Below, piece after piece: positions 1 to 7,740 of a DNA stretch of 64,000 nucleotides. The stretch comes from Pseudomonas nabeulensis (GTDB lineage: Bacteria > Pseudomonadota > Gammaproteobacteria > Pseudomonadales > Pseudomonadaceae). Made by a program: the position numbers and the translations under genes. The notes beneath the pieces are model-generated. The model worked only from the letters and a program-made list of their open reading frames with translations, searched no databases and was not told the DNA's origin. Location of the stretch: positions 62,001-126,000 of the forward strand of contig NZ_QUZT01000004.1 in NCBI RefSeq assembly GCF_004682045.1, in the 5' to 3' direction. Each line of letters begins with the position of its first letter. Within the stretch, counting starts at the first letter, position 1.

Positions 1-2
1 CG

Positions 3-1364
3 TCGCGTCGCGGCAACCTGTTCGGCATGCTCGGCATGGCGCTGGCGATCCTCACCACCGTGGGCCTCATCTATAAGCTGGGCGCGCTCTCTTTTGGACA
101 AGGCGGGGCGACAGCCGGCATTGGTTACGTGATTGTCGGCCTGCTGATCGGTGGCACCGCCGGCTCGATCATGGCCAAGCGCGTTGAAATGACCAAGATG
201 CCGGAACTGGTCGCGTTCATGCACAGCATGATCGGTCTGGCCGCGGTGTTCATCGCCATTGCCGCCGTCGTCGAGCCGCAGTCCCTGGGCATCGTCAAGC
301 ACCTGGGTGATTCGATTCCGGCGGGTAACCGTCTGGAACTGTTCCTCGGCGCAGCCATCGGTGCCATCACGTTCTCCGGTTCGGTGATCGCGTTCGGCAA
401 ACTGTCCGGCAAGTACAAGTTCCGCCTGTTCCAGGGTGCACCGGTACAGTTCGCCGGCCAGCACAAACTGAACCTGCTGTTGGGCCTGGCCACACTGGCG
501 CTGGGCGTGACCTTCATGCTGACCGGCAACCTCAGCGCCTTCGCCTTGATGCTGGCCCTGGCGTTCGTCATGGGCGTGCTGATCATCATCCCGATCGGTG
601 GCGCCGACATGCCGGTGGTGGTGTCGATGCTCAACAGCTACTCCGGCTGGGCGGCGGCGGGTATCGGCTTCTCGCTGAACAACTCGATGCTGATCATTGC
701 CGGCTCCCTGGTGGGCTCGTCCGGTGCGATCCTCTCGTACATCATGTGCAAAGCGATGAACCGCTCCTTCTTTAATGTGCTGCTCGGTGGTTTCGGCAAC
801 ACAGCCGACGCCGGCCCGGCAGGCGCCAAGGAAGCCCGTCCGGTGAAATCCGGCTCGGCTGACGACGCGACCTTCCTGCTGACCAACGCCGACACCGTGA
901 TCATCGTCCCGGGTTACGGCTTGGCAGTAGCGCGGGCCCAGCATGCGCTGAAGGAGCTGACCGAGAAGCTGACCCACCGTGGCGTGACCGTGAAATACGC
1001 GATCCACCCGGTGGCAGGGCGCATGCCTGGTCACATGAACGTATTGCTGGCCGAGGCCGAGGTGCCTTACGACCAGGTGTTCGAGATGGAAGACATCAAC
1101 TCCGAGTTCGGTCAGGCCGACGTGGTGCTGGTGCTCGGCGCGAACGACGTGGTCAACCCGGCCGCGAAGAACGATCCGAAGTCGCCGATCGCCGGCATGC
1201 CGATCCTCGAAGCGTTCAAGGCCAAGACCATCATCGTCAACAAACGCTCGATGGCCAGCGGTTATGCCGGCCTGGACAACGAACTGTTCTACCTGGACAA
1301 GACCATGATGGTGTTCGGCGACGCGAAGAAGGTCATCGAGGACATGGTCAAAGCGGTCGAATGA
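3..1364 (+). CDS. pntB: NAD(P)+ transhydrogenase beta subunit, 5'-truncated by the window
   Basis: Inner-membrane subunit of the proton-translocating transhydrogenase, which uses proton entry to drive hydride transfer from NADH to NADP+. About 453 residues are visible; the reading frame is open to the window edge, so roughly 25 N-terminal residues are missing compared with the usual length of about 478. The first 260 residues are a series of hydrophobic helices (domain II). A short linker then leads to the soluble NADP-binding domain III, beginning with IIVPGYGLAVARAQ near base 900 and containing the conserved HPVAGRMPGHMNVLLAEA stretch. Seen: frame, helices and motifs. Known: the family assignment. 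It is the chromosomal anchor on the left and shows no decay, in contrast to the DNA after it. Confidence 0.97.
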   Translation, partial: SRRGNLFGMLGMALAILTTVGLIYKLGALSFGQGGATAGIGYVIVGLLIGGTAGSIMAKRVEMTKMPELVAFMHSMIGLAAVFIAIAAVVEPQSLGIVKHLGDSIPAGNRLELFLGAAIGAITFSGSVIAFGKLSGKYKFRLFQGAPVQFAGQHKLNLLLGLATLALGVTFMLTGNLSAFALMLALAFVMGVLIIIPIGGADMPVVVSMLNSYSGWAAAGIGFSLNNSMLIIAGSLVGSSGAILSYIMCKAMNRSFFNVLLGGFGNTADAGPAGAKEARPVKSGSADDATFLLTNADTVIIVPGYGLAVARAQHALKELTEKLTHRGVTVKYAIHPVAGRMPGHMNVLLAEAEVPYDQVFEMEDINSEFGQADVVLVLGANDVVNPAAKNDPKSPIAGMPILEAFKAKTIIVNKRSMASGYAGLDNELFYLDKTMMVFGDAKKVIEDMVKAVE

Positions 1365-1891
1365 CGGCTAATAAATGTTCCAGATTTGTTCCGCTTCCTG
1401 ATAGAAAGGGTCGAGATGATTATGCGCGATCTCATCGGCCTTACCTCCGTTCAATTGAGATCCCCTGTGGCTGGAGCACCTCATGCAAGGCATCGACACT
1501 CGCGAGTTGCCATGGTCCAGCCAGCGCCGCCGAATGGGCATTGCCTGCATGTTGATCTTAGTACGTTCTCACACACCGCCAGACGCACAGGGCGAGTGAA
1601 AATGCTGAACTACTGCTGCATGCATGGGCACTAGTCTAACTACGCAAGGTGTGCAGGGGCGATTACACATCACTATCTTGCTCGCTCCGCATTTTACGGC
1701 GGGGCTTGCGGTGTACCTGGGGGAGCGCGAGGTAGTCAAAGCTGTAGCTGCCCAAGGTACCGGCCTGCTCACCTTTTGTAGTTTTGGAAAGAGCCTGCTG
1801 ATACCCGTAATCGACCGTACTGCTTAGTTTGAGCTCAAACAACGCTTGCTCAAGACACTTTTCTAGGGTTTATGGAGAGTTGGCCTCTGCT
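1365..1891. other. No intact gene; degenerate DNA downstream of pntB
   Basis: About 530 bases hold only short open frames in several phases. On the minus strand, bases 1368-1550 read as two short protein-like stretches in different frames (one ends in QEAEQIWNIY), which looks like a frameshifted gene remnant, but I cannot assign it to a family. I see no terminator for pntB, no tRNA gene and no att-like sequence here. Confidence 0.5.
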
Positions 1892-2068
1892 GTGATGCAA
1901 CCAGTGCTTATCGTTAGATGATGAATAGTTCCAACCGAGAACTCACGCGATCGCGCGCGAGGGCTCCTGAATAGCGATTTGATCATCTATCCCGATGTTG
2001 GTCATGGCGGCGTATTTCAGTTTCATACCGATTTTGTATCCTCCGCGCTCGAGTTTCTTGCCCGTTAA
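1892..2068 (+). pseudogene. Alpha/beta-hydrolase C-terminal remnant
   Basis: The + frame reads PVLIV, then two stop codons, then IVPTEN and LIIYPDVGHGGVFQFH before a final stop. This is the typical end of an alpha/beta-hydrolase: the strand before the acid residue, then the catalytic-histidine loop (GHG). No start and no catalytic serine region is present upstream on this strand. The in-frame stops near 1915-1920 show it is dead. A hydrolase N-terminus lies 200 bases downstream on the opposite strand; the two pieces could be halves of one gene separated by an inversion (inference). Confidence 0.5.
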
Positions 2069-2192
2069 CATACATCTGCATGCTTCTGACTAGATCGTCA
2101 GATATATGGAGCTCCGGTCTGGACAGCGGACGGTAATCAAGAGCCATGACAGATGTTGAATTGAAACTAACAACTGGATGGAAGACTGACGC

Positions 2193-2279
2193 ATGCAAGA
2201 AAAAGTCATCGGTGTTTTCACCCAGCGTCCTGACGCATTGACCAACGACTGCTTCGTCAACCTGCTGGACACGATCCAC
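2193..2279 (+). pseudogene. KatG-like catalase-peroxidase fragment
   Basis: A stretch of about 29 codons reads GVFTQRPDALTNDCFVNLLD. This closely resembles the C-terminal domain of bifunctional catalase-peroxidases, in which a (GV)(FL)T-RPG-LTNDFFVNLLDM block is highly conserved. Similarity stops abruptly after this block and no other KatG sequence is visible, so this is at most a scrap left by recombination. The call rests on one motif from memory, and chance resemblance is possible. Confidence 0.45.
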
Positions 2280-2427
2280 TACGAGGATCCCTGTGGTTCA
2301 GGGCGCTGGGGAAATACTGTACGAAATATGGCGAGACGCAGGAGGGTTTTCCTCACCGGCGGTAGACGAATCTGCAGCCATCGACTTCGAAGAAGTGGGT
2401 CGGCATCACACGCTGGAAACCTGCCAT
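2257..2427 (-). pseudogene. Alpha/beta-hydrolase N-terminal remnant, divergent from tetR remnant
   Basis: On the minus strand an ATG at 2427 opens a frame containing PTHFFEVDGCRFVYRR, an in-frame TGA, then GKPSCVSPYFVQYF and a second stop. This matches the start of many alpha/beta-hydrolases (a beta strand ending in YR, then a GKPSG-P-V-LQ-F oxyanion-hole segment). Its orientation, divergent from the TetR-type remnant and separated from it by a palindrome, is the classic regulator/target layout. The internal stop and missing catalytic parts make it a pseudogene. Confidence 0.45.
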
Positions 2428-2488
2428 GGCTTAAGCTCCTCCAAAAACGAGTCGGCGATTATGATGCCAATCATAATCCTCATGGGCT

Positions 2489-2508
2489 TTGATGTTAATC
2501 GACATCAA
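2489..2508. promoter_or_regulatory. Palindromic operator candidate, tetR/hydrolase intergenic
   Basis: TTGATGT and its exact reverse complement ACATCAA are separated by six bases (TAATCG). The site lies about 50 bases upstream of the tetR remnant and 60 bases from the start of the divergent hydrolase remnant, where an autoregulating TetR repressor would bind. The operator is intact although both genes are broken. Confidence 0.5.
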
Positions 2509-2556
2509 TGTATAATAACCACCGAATTGTTGGCGTAAACAAAGAGGCCGGTGGAT

Positions 2557-3121
2557 ATGAAGGTCAGCAAAGCGCAGATACAAACGAATTGGACGCGCAT
2601 TGTTGAAATGGCCTCCGTCCTGTTTCGTGAGCGTGGGGGTGGCGGATCTGATGGCGGCTGCCGACTTCACGCATGGCGGTTCTACAAGCACTTCGGCTCC
2701 AAGGCCAACCTGATGGTTGAAGCAACAGCGAGCAGGCTTGCGCAGACCTTAGCCAATAACGAAGGCCTCGACGTCACCGAACTCTTCAAACTTTACGTGT
2801 CACGGGATCACCGTGATGCCCGAAGTGTCGGCTGCAAAATGGCAGCCCTTTGCGGGGACGCTATGCGTCAATCAGAGGAGATCAGGCGACACTTGCTGGT
2901 GGGCTCGGAGCAGGCTGGCTGCTCTTGAGCGTGAGGGCGCAACCCTGGCCGAGGCGGATAAACACAACGTACGAACAAAGATGATTGACATTCTGGCCCA
3001 TGCGATCGACGCGGTCGTATTGTCGCGTGCCTGCCCGGATGACTCTGCCCTGGCGGATCAAATTCTGGAGGTCTGCCGCGTGGAAACTCTCGCGCCCCTG
3101 TTGCCGTCGCTGACTAACTAG
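2557..3121 (+). pseudogene. TetR-family regulator, frameshifted
   Basis: The first frame gives MKVSKAQIQTNWTRIVEMA and ASVLFRERG, the usual TetR helix 1, then switches phase through the helix-turn-helix (a DLMAAADFTHGG segment lies in another phase) and returns at FYKHFGSKANLM. A further shift near 2930 moves to ALEREGATLAEADKHN, and the frame ends with LAPLLPSLTN at 3121. At least three frame changes are needed to rebuild one protein of about 190 residues, so the gene is inactive. It probably repressed itself and the divergent hydrolase through the palindrome at 2489-2508 (inference). Confidence 0.75.
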
Positions 3122-3216
3122 CTGGCTGAGGTATTCAGGCTCGTCAAGTCAACACTGTGTGCGACAAGGTCCTGACCCAACCGTCTGGCACGAAGGCATT
3201 AGAAATCAAAGTTAGA

Positions 3217-3233
3217 TACCTTACGTAAAGGTA
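3217..3233. repeat. 17-bp palindrome upstream of the first ICE gene
   Basis: TACCTT and AAGGTA flank ACGTA. It lies about 125 bases before the first intact ICE gene and could be an operator for it, but no promoter motif could be placed with certainty. Confidence 0.3.
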
Positions 3234-3358
3234 AATGGAATGACCTCATCGAGTAAAAATGCGAATAAAACAGCCACTGCTAGGAGTTTCCCAGCAAGTA
3301 GGCGACTTAGAGTTATTTCGCGAGAGGCCATCCATCAGGAATGGAGGTCCGTTCGCAG

Positions 3359-4108
3359 ATGTCGTCAAACAACTTTAACCCGCAGGCTAAAACCTTCTAT
3401 CGCCCCATCGATGCCGCGTTGCGTTGGTGCAACCTCATCCATTACGAGACGCAGATCATGCAGGCTGCTGGGGCCAGCCCAGAGAAGCTCAGTATCCTGT
3501 TTCCCCAGTGGCCTTGCCTGCAGGCCAATACCGAAAAAATCTATGATGCCGTCCGCCATGGCGAATTACCGTATGGTTATTTCGGTATCTCGGTACCCTT
3601 GGGCACCCCCGTGGAGCCTAATTTGTTGACGGTACGACATTCTGATTTGCGTTATTGGATGCAGATCCACTATCCCGATCAGCGGCCCCATTTTTTATTC
3701 TCGTCAGTCGACGACACTCAGGATAAAGTCAGCCTGGGTGTGTACTTCGCTCTCCAGGCCGAGCGAGATGCCCTCCTGCGCGAGCGAAACACCCTGCAAC
3801 GGCAACTTCAGAACATTGAAGCTGATCTTCAGGCTTTAGGCCTTGAGCAGGAAAACCTCAAAGCACTGGTGAAGACGCAAGGACAGTTCAGTGAGCGAAG
3901 CGAATACAACTATTTGCAAATCATTGGTGCTTTGCTCAGCACCTTCTTGGATTCTTCACCGGCAGGCAAACCCCTCTCCGTATTCAAGAGTCAAACCGCT
4001 ATCGTCGATGCCATAACCGCTCGCCATAAAGATGTTCCGGGACTCAGCAAACGAACGCTGGACGAGAAATTCGCTGCGGCGAATCGTATTCTCAAAAAAA
4101 CTACCTAA
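3359..4108 (+). CDS. ICE-end coiled-coil protein, unknown function
   Basis: 249 residues. I chose the ATG at 3359 because GGAGG lies 11 bases before it; an in-frame ATG at 3341 is the alternative. The N-terminal 120 residues form a globular domain containing FYRPIDAALRWCNL. Residues about 130-175 are a heptad-rich coiled coil (ALQAERDALLRERNTLQ). The C-terminal 70 residues, ending KRTLDEKFAAANRILKK, look like a compact helical domain. Similar proteins sit just outside alpA-parA at one end of PFGI-1-class ICEs; their role is unknown. The gene faces the same way as alpA-parA but is separated from it by its own inverted repeat and promoter. There is no membrane segment. Confidence 0.8.
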   Translation: MSSNNFNPQAKTFYRPIDAALRWCNLIHYETQIMQAAGASPEKLSILFPQWPCLQANTEKIYDAVRHGELPYGYFGISVPLGTPVEPNLLTVRHSDLRYWMQIHYPDQRPHFLFSSVDDTQDKVSLGVYFALQAERDALLRERNTLQRQLQNIEADLQALGLEQENLKALVKTQGQFSERSEYNYLQIIGALLSTFLDSSPAGKPLSVFKSQTAIVDAITARHKDVPGLSKRTLDEKFAAANRILKKTT

Positions 4109-4116
4109 GCCACCGT

Positions 4117-4169
4117 ATTGCAATGCAAAGCTCTCGATTGCGTTGCAATGACTCTCACATTTTTATGCT
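4117..4169 (+). promoter_or_regulatory. alpA-parA promoter overlapped by a 12-bp-arm inverted repeat
   Basis: ATTGCAATGCAA (4117-4128) and TTGCGTTGCAAT (4138-4149) form an inverted repeat with one mismatch and a 9-base spacer. The right arm contains a -35-like TTGCAA (4143-4148), followed after 15 bases by a -10-like TATGCT (4164-4169). A repressor bound here would block the promoter. AlpA, ParA or ParB are candidates for autoregulation; a parS-like role is also possible. Confidence 0.5.
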
Positions 4170-4223
4170 ATTCAATTCAGGTCACTTCCCACCACGCGCC
4201 AATCGGCGCCAGGAGTGACCAGC

Positions 4224-4454
4224 ATGTCCAACCATTCCTCAACCTTCGCTGAAGCACCTCAACCACAGGTCGAGCGCCATATCATGCGGCGCGAGGAGGT
4301 CGAGCGAAAAACCGGTTTCAAGCGCGCGCACATCTACAACTTGATGAAGGAAGGTAAATTTCCCCAAGCCAAACGCATCGGGCTCCGCGCAGTCGGTTGG
4401 GACTCGCTGGAGATCGATCGATGGGTCGTTGAACGCCTAGGCCAGCAGGGCTGA
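4224..4454 (+). CDS. AlpA-family DNA-binding regulator
   Basis: 76-residue MerR-like winged-helix protein. The core reads MRREEVERKTGFKRAHIYNL, then MKEGKFPQAKRIG, AVGWDSLEID and WV, the hallmark of AlpA/phage regulatory proteins that activate excision genes or regulate island maintenance. The ATG at 4224 has AGGAG 10 bases upstream; an in-frame GTG at 4215 would place that ribosome-binding site inside the gene. It stops four bases before parA and is almost certainly co-transcribed with it. It follows the inverted repeat at 4117-4149, a plausible target site. Confidence 0.88.
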   Translation: MSNHSSTFAEAPQPQVERHIMRREEVERKTGFKRAHIYNLMKEGKFPQAKRIGLRAVGWDSLEIDRWVVERLGQQG

Positions 4455-4458
4455 CGCC

Positions 4459-5301
4459 ATGCGTGTGGTCTCGGTGATTTCCACCAAAGGTGGGGTCGGT
4501 AAAACCACAGTAGCTGCCAATCTCGGCGGTCTGCTGGCGGATGCTGGCCTGCGTGTCCTACTGCTGGATCTGGATAGCCAGCCCACCCTCTCCAGCTATT
4601 ATACGTTGAGCCATGAGGCTGTCGCTGGCGCGTACGAGCTTATTGCGCTCAACCTGACAGACTCTGCTCAGATAATTTCCACAACTAAGGTTGCCGGTCT
4701 CGACCTGATCCTCTCCAATGATGATCACGGTCGACTGAGTACCTTGCTGCTGCACGCCCCTGACGGGCGACTGCGTCTACGCAATCTGTTGGACGCCTTC
4801 CGCCCCAGTTATGACCTGCTTTTGATCGACACCCAAGGCGCACGTAGCGTGCTGCTGGAGATGGCTATCCTGGCCTCCGATCTCGCCCTCTCACCCATCA
4901 CGCCGGAAATGCTCGCCGCCCGCGAACTGCGCCGCGGCACCTTGAAACTGCTGAGTGAGCTCGAACCGTTCCGTCACATGGGCATTACACCGCCACCGTT
5001 GCGACTGCTGCTGAACCAAGTAAATAGCATACGGGTAGACACGCGAATGATCATCCGTGGCCTGCGCGAGACCTTCGCTGGGGCTACCAACATCTCGGTT
5101 CTAGAAACCGTAGTTCCAGACCGAGTGGCGTATCTCAATGCCGCCTCCCTCGGCCTACCAGTCCACCGAATCGAGACGCGCCGGTCACGCGAACGACGCT
5201 CGCCACCAGCATTGGAAACCATGCAAGCGCTGGCCATTGAGTTGTTTCCGGAATGGCGCGAGGCGATATCTACGGTGAACAGATGCGCGGAGGTTCAATG
5301 A
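4459..5301 (+). CDS. parA: ParA/Soj-family partition ATPase
   Basis: 280-residue P-loop ATPase of the MinD/ParA superfamily. The deviant Walker A motif STKGGVGKTT is at residues 8-17, with DLDSQPTLSSYY (Walker A') following near residue 37 and LLIDTQG (Walker B) near residue 122. In this ICE family ParA acts with the large ParB-like protein downstream to keep the excised circle stably inherited. The first gene after alpA, it is separated from it by four bases and is in the maintenance operon. The length fits chromosomal or ICE ParA without an N-terminal HTH. Confidence 0.95.
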   Translation: MRVVSVISTKGGVGKTTVAANLGGLLADAGLRVLLLDLDSQPTLSSYYTLSHEAVAGAYELIALNLTDSAQIISTTKVAGLDLILSNDDHGRLSTLLLHAPDGRLRLRNLLDAFRPSYDLLLIDTQGARSVLLEMAILASDLALSPITPEMLAARELRRGTLKLLSELEPFRHMGITPPPLRLLLNQVNSIRVDTRMIIRGLRETFAGATNISVLETVVPDRVAYLNAASLGLPVHRIETRRSRERRSPPALETMQALAIELFPEWREAISTVNRCAEVQ

Positions 5302-5384
5302 AACGAGTCGCCAAGCCGGCCATTTCTCGTCGAATCATTCTTATCAAACCTTGCTGCCAATAACGTTTGGCAAGGAGTTTTTTG

Positions 5385-5594
5385 ATGCTGGATCAACTTC
5401 CCATCATCGTTCAGCCATCCATTCGATCACGTCATCCACCTTGCGAGGAGTACTGCACCGTAGTCTTTCATCTGCAGGGTGGACGCTCGGCCATGGGTTG
5501 GCTCCTCGCAGAACTCTCCCAACATTTCGAAGGTTCGGGGACTGCCGAGATCGTCAAGTTCGAGGTCGGTGATCATTTGCACAACCGCCGTTAA
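5385..5594 (+). CDS. Small conserved-looking ICE protein between parA and parB
   Basis: 69 residues from the ATG at 5385, which has AAGGAG eight bases before it; a TTG further upstream is the only other start. The sequence contains EEYCTVVFHLQGGRSAMGWL and ends with VKFEVGDHLHNRR. There is no membrane segment and no recognised domain. It is 15 bases upstream of the parB-like gene and clearly in the same operon. A 20-codon ORF at 5298-5360 overlapping the parA stop has its own GGAGG and might be translated as a coupling peptide, but this is uncertain. Confidence 0.6.
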   Translation: MLDQLPIIVQPSIRSRHPPCEEYCTVVFHLQGGRSAMGWLLAELSQHFEGSGTAEIVKFEVGDHLHNRR

Positions 5595-5608
5595 CTGAGG
5601 TTATTCAG

Positions 5609-7195
5609 ATGAAAAAGCTCAGTCAGGAGGAAGTCACCGACAAGCTGCATCAGGACCATTTTCCTCGAGCTTCAGAACTGGAGCGGCTGTCCGATCCACT
5701 TGCTGACACGCCTATGTTGGTGACGCTGGAGCAGTTGCGGCCCTACGAACACAACCCGCGCTTCATCCGAAATCCTCTGTACGACGATATCAAGGCTTCG
5801 ATCCGTGAACGCGGGCTGGATCAACCGCCACCGATTACCCGCCGCCCCGGAGAAACCTATTTCATCATCCGCAACGGCGGTAATACGCGATTGGCGATTC
5901 TCGGCGAGCTGTGGCAGGAAACCCGTGATGAGCGCTTCTTTCGGATTCATTGCCTGTTCCGACCTTGGAGCAATGAAATCACCGCCCTACTCGGCCATCT
6001 GGCTGAAAGCGATCTACATGGCCAACTCACGTTCATCGAACGGGCTCTGGCGGTAGCCAAACTCAAAGCCATGCTCGAACCAGAGGGAGCTGTGCTATCA
6101 CAACGTGAGCTGGCACGACGTCTTGCCGCTGGAGGCTATCCGATTTCGCAATCACACATCAGCCGCATGTTGGACACCCTTGAACACGTACTACCCGCCA
6201 TTCCACAAACCCTGTATGCCGGATTGGGTAAACCACAGATCGAACGACTAATCGGTCTGCGTAGCCAGGCCGAACGAACCTGGAACCATTATCCAACCGT
6301 CACCGTTGCGTTCGCCGAGTTTTGGCTCGATACCCTGGGCGACTTTGACAACGACCCCGAGTCCTTCGATCTTGAGCAGCTCCAGGATGAACTGCTTGAA
6401 CGCATGAGCCGCTTACTCGGACAGTCCTACCGTATGTTGGCCCTGGAGCTGAGCGATACCCAAAGGGTCATCTCGACGCCTGGCATTGTCATCACCACGC
6501 CCTCAGAGAACAGCCATCTGCCGAGTGTTAATGAAGCCGCGGCAGAACCTCTCTCCTCCGATCCTCATCCCAAATCAACTGAGACCAAGTCCCTGACCGA
6601 AACAGCGCGAGAGGAACGGCTCACACCGCACGAAACGAATGTCGTTTCAGAGATCAGCCCTCTGTCACGTGTTCAACAGATTCGTGAACAGATCGAGCGC
6701 GAGATCTCAATCGATACAGCACCGACCGTCGAGGCATGCGCGATCGACGACATCTGGATCATCCCACCCACACTGGATAGCCCCGAAGAACTGCGTTTAG
6801 CCATTGCCGGACTGGCGCGGGAAATGGCGACCTATGCCGGACATCCCGAGAGCATCATCGATCAGACGCATGGCTTGGGTTTTGCCCTCAACATCGAGCC
6901 ACTTGATCTTGCAGCGCCTCGCGCGACCGGCGTTCACCTACTGCTCCTGGCCCTGCTGCGCGCTCAAGACGACGTGAACTGGGAGGACCGCAAGCAACTG
7001 CCCTCAGCCCTGTTCGGCCAGTTGTTGTTGGGGGTCTACCAACTCCCGCTGACAGGTCGTCCCGCCGTGGATGTGGGACTGGAGCGACTGCCCGACGGTT
7101 TGCTCATCAAACTGTATCGCCTGATCCGCCTAGCCCGTCGCCTGATCGACTTAACGCTTCCCCATGAAGTCAACTCACCGAAGGAACTGCCATGA
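5609..7195 (+). CDS. parB: ParB-family protein, PFGI-1 ICE class
   Basis: 528 residues, much longer than chromosomal ParB (about 290), as expected for the PFGI-1-class ParB family (TIGR03764). A ParB/Srx-like N-terminal domain spans about residues 35-110, with YEHNPRFIRNPLYDDIKAS and RNGGNTRL. A helix-turn-helix follows near residues 165-195 (LSQRELARRLAAGG, SQSHISRML). After a low-complexity linker around residues 295-350 there is a C-terminal helical domain of unknown role. It probably binds a centromere-like site for ParA-driven partition. It overlaps the next gene by four bases. Confidence 0.93.
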   Translation: MKKLSQEEVTDKLHQDHFPRASELERLSDPLADTPMLVTLEQLRPYEHNPRFIRNPLYDDIKASIRERGLDQPPPITRRPGETYFIIRNGGNTRLAILGELWQETRDERFFRIHCLFRPWSNEITALLGHLAESDLHGQLTFIERALAVAKLKAMLEPEGAVLSQRELARRLAAGGYPISQSHISRMLDTLEHVLPAIPQTLYAGLGKPQIERLIGLRSQAERTWNHYPTVTVAFAEFWLDTLGDFDNDPESFDLEQLQDELLERMSRLLGQSYRMLALELSDTQRVISTPGIVITTPSENSHLPSVNEAAAEPLSSDPHPKSTETKSLTETAREERLTPHETNVVSEISPLSRVQQIREQIEREISIDTAPTVEACAIDDIWIIPPTLDSPEELRLAIAGLAREMATYAGHPESIIDQTHGLGFALNIEPLDLAAPRATGVHLLLLALLRAQDDVNWEDRKQLPSALFGQLLLGVYQLPLTGRPAVDVGLERLPDGLLIKLYRLIRLARRLIDLTLPHEVNSPKELP

Positions 7196-7740
7196 GCTTA
7201 TCCTTCAATGTGCTCAACCAGGCCATGCTGACCCAGGTCCTTCACGAGTTGCGCCTGGGTAACCTGCAACGCTGCAAAGCACTCGGTTTGGGTGAGGACG
7301 ACATCTACCTGTTGCAATCCTTACCGCCCACCACGCTGTCGCGTCTGGCCCATGCCACCGTACCCTGGGTTGAGGTCAAGATTGACTCGCCGGTGCTACA
7401 TCGGTTGATCGAGCAAGCCGAACGCGACGAGCAGAACGAACGGCTGATCAATCGAGCGCTCAAGCTGGGCGCCAGCAGCACCATCATGTATCGGTGCTTC
7501 GGCTTGGCGCATTCGGATACCGCCCTGCGTCGACGCCTGCTCAAGATAGAAACCCGTAAGGGCCGTCCTCAGCATTTGAGCGAAGCCCAGGAACATGCGC
7601 TCTGGCAGCGATGGTGCCAGCTACGCGCGCAGGACGGTACCGAGGATCAGCTCGACGCCATGATGATGCTGGCCGAAGAACAACAGATCAGCTTGACCAT
7701 CGTGTGGCAGCAGATCGACCATTACAGCAACGAAATATGA
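7192..7740 (+). CDS. DUF2857-family protein
   Basis: 182-residue soluble protein, mostly helical. It opens with NVLNQAMLTQVLHELRLGNL and has a central GAS-TIMYRCFGL segment resembling a helix-turn-helix. DUF2857 proteins are found almost only in this ICE family and in Salmonella SPI-7-like islands, between the ParB-like gene and the STY4528-type replication gene. No enzymatic motif is present. It overlaps its neighbours by four bases on both sides (ATGA), so translation is coupled. A DNA-binding accessory role in replication is inference only. Confidence 0.82.
   Translation: MSLSFNVLNQAMLTQVLHELRLGNLQRCKALGLGEDDIYLLQSLPPTTLSRLAHATVPWVEVKIDSPVLHRLIEQAERDEQNERLINRALKLGASSTIMYRCFGLAHSDTALRRRLLKIETRKGRPQHLSEAQEHALWQRWCQLRAQDGTEDQLDAMMMLAEEQQISLTIVWQQIDHYSNEI

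Noticed and set aside
5298-5360. 20-codon ORF overlapping the parA stop, with GGAGG upstream
   Set aside because: Might be a coupling peptide, but too short to call a gene; mentioned under the following gene.
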